A DNA stretch of 10,011 nt from UBA7359 sp047618295 (GTDB taxonomy: Bacteria; Pseudomonadota; Gammaproteobacteria; Eutrophobiales; Eutrophobiaceae). This document shows, one piece after another, positions 6,259 through 10,011 of the stretch. Every line of letters starts with the position of its first letter. Position 1 is the first letter of the stretch. Where the stretch lies: assembly GCA_047618295.1 (NCBI GenBank), contig JBLHKL010000077.1, positions 1 to 10,011 on the forward strand, written 5' to 3'. The translations under genes and the position numbers were made by a program. The notes under the pieces are model-generated. The model was not told where the DNA came from and did no database searches. It saw nothing but the letters and a program-made list of their open reading frames with translations.

Positions 6259-7886
6259 ATCATTCCGGAAAAACCCAGCAACCAGGAAACAATGGGGACC
6301 GATGCAAATACGCCATGTATTGTATTATCGAGGGCATAAATAATCGAAGATGATAATAAGAAACCAGAACCGACTACGGCTAAAACAGTACTACGATTAT
6401 AAACTTTCATCTCTTGTCGTAGGTGATGTATCTCTTCTGATTTGTTTTCCATTTCTATCTTACCTTCGTGTATTTTATCTAATACATCAAGTGCACGGTT
6501 CGGTAGATCTGGTAACCGGTCAATCAGCTTAGGTATATTAAGTTTTACACCTTTCAACAATCCTTTCGCACCGATACGCTCATCCATAAATCGCTCTAGC
6601 TGCGGTCGCGCTGTTTTCCATAGATCAAGCTCTGGATAGAGTTGCCGGCCTATTCCTTCAATGTTAATAATTGTTTTTTGTAACATAATCAACTGCGGCA
6701 TGATCTCAACATTAAATCGCCGTGCAATTTGAATGAGACGTTGCAACAACTCACCGAATGAAATTTCATTCATTGGTCGAACCAGTAACGGCTCACAAAC
6801 CGTGCGTATGGCTGATTCTAGTTCGTCTAAACGAGTTCCTTTTGGTACCCAGCCTGATTCTATATGTAATGCAGCGACACGATGATAATTACGATTTAAA
6901 AATGCAATAAAGTTATCAGCTAAATAACGCTGATCAAATTCAGTTAAGGAACACATGATACCGAAGTCGATAACTTTTACTGTTGCCGGAATGCCACCTT
7001 CAGGTGGGCCTACAAAAATATTACCCGGGTGCATATCGGCATGGAAAAAATTATCACGAAAGACTTGCGTGAAAAATATCTCAACGCCATATTCAGCTAG
7101 CCATTTCAGATCAACTCCCGCTGCTTTTAGTTCATTAACATCACGAACAGAAATACCGGTTACTCGCTCCATCGCCAACACATTACGCCGTGTTAGCTCC
7201 CAATTGATCTCAGGAACATAATAGCGATCTTCCTTATCAAAATTTCGACGTAGCTGAGAAGCATTAGCCGCTTCTCTTTGTAAATCAAGTTCGTTCAGTA
7301 GCGTCTTTTCAAACTCAGTCACCACACCAGTGAAACGTAAGGATTTCCCTTTGCGATAATATTTTTCGCCTTTCTCTGCAAGGAGGTGTAGCAAACTTAG
7401 ATCTTTACGAATAAGGGTTTCAATATCGGGGCGAATAACCTTGATAATAAAATCACGACCATCTTTTAGCGTTGCACGATGAACCTGAGCTACTGATGCA
7501 GAGGCCAAAGGAGTCTCATCAAACTCCAGAAACACCTCATTGAGATCGCATCCGTAAGCGTCTTCAATAATCTTGCGTGCGACCTTTCCGGAAAAGGGTG
7601 CGACGGCATCTTGCAACTTGGCAAACTCGTTGGCGATATCTTCTGGTATCAAATCACGACGCGTGGATAATATTTGACCCAACTTCACATAGATAGGGCC
7701 TAATTCTTCCAACATCAAACGCATACGTTGCGCGCGTGGCTCCTTTTTTCTTCCAAACCAGTTCCAGGGAAAGATATAAAATAAGAAACGTACTGGCCGA
7801 AATAAATGCGTGGCAAAGATAAACTCATCCAAGCCGTATTTTATCAATACTCTTTGAATAGCCAATAAACGAAGTATCTGTTCCAT
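6228..7886 (-). CDS. ubiB: UbiB, ubiquinone biosynthesis atypical kinase/ATPase
   Basis: A 552-residue protein, close to the E. coli length (546), of the ABC1/ADCK/UbiB family. It supports the hydroxylation and methylation stages of ubiquinone synthesis as a membrane-bound ATPase, probably by handling hydrophobic intermediates rather than by phosphorylating proteins. Family hallmarks are all present: the KxGQ motif 'VKLGQILSTRRD' (67-78), the Ala-rich nucleotide loop 'ASASVAQVH' (128-136), Lys149 in 'KVIRP', 'MERVTG' (239-244), the catalytic loop 'FHADMHPGNIF' (281-291), and Asp307 of the metal-binding 'DFG'. Two C-terminal membrane helices (about 499-519 and 526-548) anchor it in the inner membrane. 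The ATG at 7884-7886 follows the ubiJ stop by three bases, so translation is probably coupled. A palindromic repeat and the hydrolase gene follow, instead of the hisI/tat genes seen downstream in Pseudomonas. Confidence 0.97.
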   Translation of the reverse strand: MEQILRLLAIQRVLIKYGLDEFIFATHLFRPVRFLFYIFPWNWFGRKKEPRAQRMRLMLEELGPIYVKLGQILSTRRDLIPEDIANEFAKLQDAVAPFSGKVARKIIEDAYGCDLNEVFLEFDETPLASASVAQVHRATLKDGRDFIIKVIRPDIETLIRKDLSLLHLLAEKGEKYYRKGKSLRFTGVVTEFEKTLLNELDLQREAANASQLRRNFDKEDRYYVPEINWELTRRNVLAMERVTGISVRDVNELKAAGVDLKWLAEYGVEIFFTQVFRDNFFHADMHPGNIFVGPPEGGIPATVKVIDFGIMCSLTEFDQRYLADNFIAFLNRNYHRVAALHIESGWVPKGTRLDELESAIRTVCEPLLVRPMNEISFGELLQRLIQIARRFNVEIMPQLIMLQKTIINIEGIGRQLYPELDLWKTARPQLERFMDERIGAKGLLKGVKLNIPKLIDRLPDLPNRALDVLDKIHEGKIEMENKSEEIHHLRQEMKVYNRSTVLAVVGSGFLLSSSIIYALDNTIHGVFASVPIVSWLLGFSGMMLLYLSWQQK

Positions 7887-7889
7887 AGA

Positions 7890-8534
7890 CTAACTACCCT
7901 GCTCTTTATTGTTTATTTTTACTTCTAGTTTATTAATTCCTTGAGAAAGCCTATCGACATCTTCTCGAAGGACGTCGACTTCTTTACAAAACTCTTCGAC
8001 TAATAAATCATCCGGCAACATGTCACTTTCAAAACGAAGATACTCACTCATGTCCGTCGCTAAAATCTTACCCGTATTTGTAGCAAGACGGCTGGCACTG
8101 CGAATAAACTTGCCCAGTTGATAGGCAGCACTGTCACCAATCCAATTAGAGAGTGGTTCTTCAAGATCGATTTCGATATTTTGCATGATTGCCTGAAATC
8201 GTTGGGCTAGACCGATGTCACCGATCACTTGCATATCTGTTGGTAAACTAGCATTGCCTTGCTTCGATGAGGCCAACATCATTATAAAATTTGTTGGCGT
8301 GCCTTTAATTAATACATCGGCTTTATTGTCATAAGCCGTATTAATGATCAGACCTGTTATCGAAGGAAATAAAAATACAGTCAGGTTTGTATTGTTAAAC
8401 TCAAACGCTATCACCTTGCCTTCAAGCTTTGCTAATGCGTGAAGCGTCTCCTCATCGAGACTCAAGGCCTTATTGACGAGTTTTTCTAACTGGCTTATCC
8501 ATGCAGGTGGCGTGTTATCAACAACAGCACTCAT
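7890..8534 (-). CDS. ubiJ: UbiJ, SCP2-domain ubiquinone biosynthesis accessory factor
   Basis: A 214-residue cytoplasmic protein (E. coli UbiJ is about 201). The N-terminal two thirds form an SCP2 sterol-carrier-like lipid-binding domain (about 15-120), with the typical 'VIGDIGLAQRFQ' (103-114) and 'DLEEPLSNWIGDSAAYQLG' (123-141) segments. The C-terminal part (about 175-210) is a charged coiled coil with 'LREDVDRLSQGINKLE'. UbiJ binds polyprenylated intermediates and, with UbiK, scaffolds the soluble Ubi complex of hydroxylases and methyltransferases. Its ATG overlaps the ubiE TGA by four bases (ATGA), and ubiB follows after three bases, so all three are one coupled unit. The identification rests on domain form plus the ubiE-ubiJ-ubiB order, which together are diagnostic. 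Confidence 0.95.
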   Translation of the reverse strand: MSAVVDNTPPAWISQLEKLVNKALSLDEETLHALAKLEGKVIAFEFNNTNLTVFLFPSITGLIINTAYDNKADVLIKGTPTNFIMMLASSKQGNASLPTDMQVIGDIGLAQRFQAIMQNIEIDLEEPLSNWIGDSAAYQLGKFIRSASRLATNTGKILATDMSEYLRFESDMLPDDLLVEEFCKEVDVLREDVDRLSQGINKLEVKINNKEQGS

Positions 8535-9280
8535 AATTTATAACCACGGTGTATAGCAACGACACCACCAGTAAGATTGTGGTATTGGACTTTCTCAAAA
8601 CCAGCCTGCTTCATCATCGATGCCAATGACTCTTGATTAGGGTGCATGCGAATTGACTCGACCAAATACTGGTAGCTCGCTTCATCATTAGCAACGACTT
8701 TACCAAACTGAGGAATCAACTTGAAAGAGTATTCATCGTAGAGTTTATCCAATACTGGAATGACAACCTTTGAAAATTCAAGAATCACTAATTGTGAACC
8801 ATATTTAAGCTTGCTGTACATTGAGCGTAACGCCGCATCTTTATCTGTCACATTACGTAATCCAAATGCAATAGTCATACAATCAAAGCTATTGTCCTCA
8901 AAGGGTAACGCCTCTGCATTGGCTTGAACATAATCAATACCTTTGATGATGCCTTTATCTATAAAACGGTCACGTCCTTGTTGCAACATGTCGCCATTGA
9001 TATCGCATAAAGTCACCCGGCCATCATCACCCAGTTGCTTATTGATTAAACTTGCAATATCGCCGGTCCCGCCAGCGAGATCCAGCACATGATAGTTTTT
9101 TCTGATAGCGCACAAGTGTACCGCCTTGCGCTTCCATAATCGGTGTACACCAAATGACATCACGTCATTCATCAAGTCATATTCTGACGCTACTGAGGTG
9201 AAGACATCAGCAACTCGTCCTGCTTTTTCTTTAATATCGACTTTTTCGAAACCAAAATCTGTTGTCGTTTGCTCATTCAT
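8531..9280 (-). CDS. ubiE: UbiE, ubiquinone/menaquinone C-methyltransferase
   Basis: A 249-residue class I SAM-dependent methyltransferase, nearly the same length as E. coli UbiE (251). It C-methylates 2-polyprenyl-6-methoxy-benzoquinol in ubiquinone synthesis and demethylmenaquinol in menaquinone synthesis. Visible hallmarks are 'VASEYDLMNDVMSFGVHRLWK' near 30-50, SAM motif I 'VLDLAGGTGD' (65-74), acidic 'CDIN' (92-95), 'NAEALPF' (121-127), 'IAFGLRNV' (137-144), 'YQYLVESIRMHP' (203-214) and the C-terminal 'HRGYKL'. The first ATG overlaps the end of the DUF971 gene by eight bases, and the stop overlaps the ubiJ start, so it is embedded in a tight operon. No separate promoter is apparent. Confidence 0.97.
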   Translation of the reverse strand: MNEQTTTDFGFEKVDIKEKAGRVADVFTSVASEYDLMNDVMSFGVHRLWKRKAVHLCAIRKNYHVLDLAGGTGDIASLINKQLGDDGRVTLCDINGDMLQQGRDRFIDKGIIKGIDYVQANAEALPFEDNSFDCMTIAFGLRNVTDKDAALRSMYSKLKYGSQLVILEFSKVVIPVLDKLYDEYSFKLIPQFGKVVANDEASYQYLVESIRMHPNQESLASMMKQAGFEKVQYHNLTGGVVAIHRGYKL

Positions 9281-9644
9281 TTGGATGGCGTGTGTGTCCG
9301 GCCTGTTTTAATGCATCCAGATAATCAACCCAGTAATTGTTCTTTGCTTCACCAAGTTCATAGAGATATTCCCATGTATAAAGACCTGTATTATGACCAT
9401 CATCAAAGACCAACTTAACAGCATAATTGCCTATAGGTTCTATCTCTTTAATATTTACGTTTTCTTTGCCTACTTGTAAGACTTCTTGTCCTGGCCCATG
9501 TCCTTTGACATCTGCGGAAGGAGAGTACACGCGTAAATATTCACAAGGCAATTCAAATTTTGCCCCATCATCATATTCTATTTCAAGCACACGGGATTTT
9601 TGATGTAGGTTTATTGAAGATGGATTGTGCTTAGGTTCTGACAT
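9273..9644 (-). CDS. DUF971 (gamma-butyrobetaine hydroxylase-like N-terminal domain) protein
   Basis: A 123-residue single-domain protein. The pattern 'LEIEYDDGAKFELPCEYLRVYSPSADVKGHGPGQ' (20-53) and 'GNYAVKLVFDDGHNTGLYTWEYLYELG' (72-98) is the DUF971 signature. In eukaryotic gamma-butyrobetaine hydroxylase this domain binds zinc through several Cys and a His; here only Cys34 and His89 remain, as is common in the bacterial stand-alone forms. Function is not established; links with iron-sulfur proteins have been proposed for related domains. Its position between hslU and ubiE is the same as in Pseudomonas-type genomes, which supports orthology. The stop TGA lies within the ubiE start (ATGAATGA), and it follows hslU by 46 bases with only a weak ribosome binding site. 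Confidence 0.92.
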   Translation of the reverse strand: MSEPKHNPSSINLHQKSRVLEIEYDDGAKFELPCEYLRVYSPSADVKGHGPGQEVLQVGKENVNIKEIEPIGNYAVKLVFDDGHNTGLYTWEYLYELGEAKNNYWVDYLDALKQAGHTRHPNE

Positions 9645-9690
9645 GATTTCTTATTACTATTAGTCCAGGTATTAAAAGTTATTTTACAGG

Positions 9691-10011
9691 CTATAGGATG
9701 TAACGACTTAGATCCTCATCCTCTACCAATTCATTTAGATGATCATTCACATACTCTGCACCAATTGAAATCGATTCGCCATTTTTTTCTGATGCTTCAT
9801 AGGACAATGTCTCAAGTAAACGCTCCATTACCGTATGCAAACGACGCGCACCAATATTCTCAGTAGAATCATTTACCTGAAAGGCAATTTCTGCGATGCG
9901 CTGAATACCATCATCGGTAAAGTCTATGGAGACTCCTTCCGTCGCCATCAATAATGTATATTGTTCTGTTAATGATGCATCGGGTTCTGTGAGGATTCGT
10001 ACAAAGTCTTC
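9691..10011 (-). CDS. hslU: HslU, ATPase subunit of the HslVU protease, C-terminal end (partial)
   Basis: The last 106 codons of hslU, with the 5' part beyond the right edge. The frame is open from the edge (first visible residues EDFVRILTEP); the TTG at 9949-9951 is an internal Leu codon, not a start. The conserved C-domain is clear: 'YTLLMATEGVSIDFTDDG' at 18-35, the sensor 2 block 'STENIGARRLHTVMERLLE' (49-67) with its double Arg, and the terminal 'EDEDLSRYIL'. In HslU this terminal tail inserts between HslV subunits to switch on proteolysis, so the functional end is intact. HslU is an AAA+ unfoldase that feeds proteins into the HslV peptidase in the cytoplasm. hslV is expected upstream, outside the window. 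Confidence 0.97.
   Translation of the reverse strand, partial: EDFVRILTEPDASLTEQYTLLMATEGVSIDFTDDGIQRIAEIAFQVNDSTENIGARRLHTVMERLLETLSYEASEKNGESISIGAEYVNDHLNELVEDEDLSRYIL

Overview
The window looks like a chromosomal segment of a free-living or host-associated gammaproteobacterium with a moderately AT-rich genome (about 40% G+C by eye). The main support is the right half. Read on the minus strand, it runs hslU (3' end), a DUF971 protein, ubiE, ubiJ and ubiB. This resembles the gammaproteobacterial arrangement known from Pseudomonas, but without the pha genes found between the DUF971 gene and ubiE there. Almost everything is on the minus strand. The exception is the left edge, where the 3' end of a carboxy-terminal processing protease gene (S41 family) enters on the plus strand and converges on the rest.

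Region by region, left to right: (1) 3-254, tail of a ctpA-like protease gene, plus strand. (2) 353-817, a secreted PliI-type inhibitor of invertebrate lysozyme with its own strong ribosome binding site. (3) 913-5035, a small type IV filament-like cluster. In transcription order it holds a prepilin with a textbook class III leader, a bitopic membrane protein with a pseudopilin-like periplasmic part, a GspE/PilB-type secretion ATPase, and a 429-residue unrecognised protein with a signal peptide and a C-terminal membrane anchor. A near-consensus sigma-70 promoter lies at 5099-5128, just ahead of the prepilin gene. (4) 5163-6074, an alpha/beta hydrolase of unknown substrate. (5) 6096-6215, a MITE- or REP-like intergenic repeat with inverted CCCGC/GCGGG ends. 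(6) 6228-9280, ubiB, ubiJ and ubiE for ubiquinone biosynthesis, with 3-base spacing and a 4-base overlap. (7) 9273-9644, a DUF971 protein overlapping ubiE by 8 bases. (8) 9691-10011, the C-terminal 106 codons of hslU.

The ubi genes form one translationally coupled unit. UbiE is the C-methyltransferase, UbiJ the lipid-binding scaffold of the Ubi complex and UbiB the membrane-bound atypical kinase/ATPase. The filament cluster has a motor and a subunit, but the window holds no platform protein (PilC/GspF), secretin or prepilin peptidase. It therefore either borrows them from another locus or does something unusual.

The most notable structural observation is a short degenerate direct repeat. The last codons and stop of ubiB (6213-6258) recur about 1.1 kb away, just upstream of the prepilin gene (5099-5140). 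They share an exact 13-mer and potential LY(L/I)SWQQK-stop coding in both copies. The hydrolase gene and the palindromic repeat lie between the two copies, as if this block had been inserted or rearranged behind ubiB. No rRNA, tRNA, CRISPR array, insertion sequence or transposase is visible, and no gene-free stretch exceeds 300 bases.
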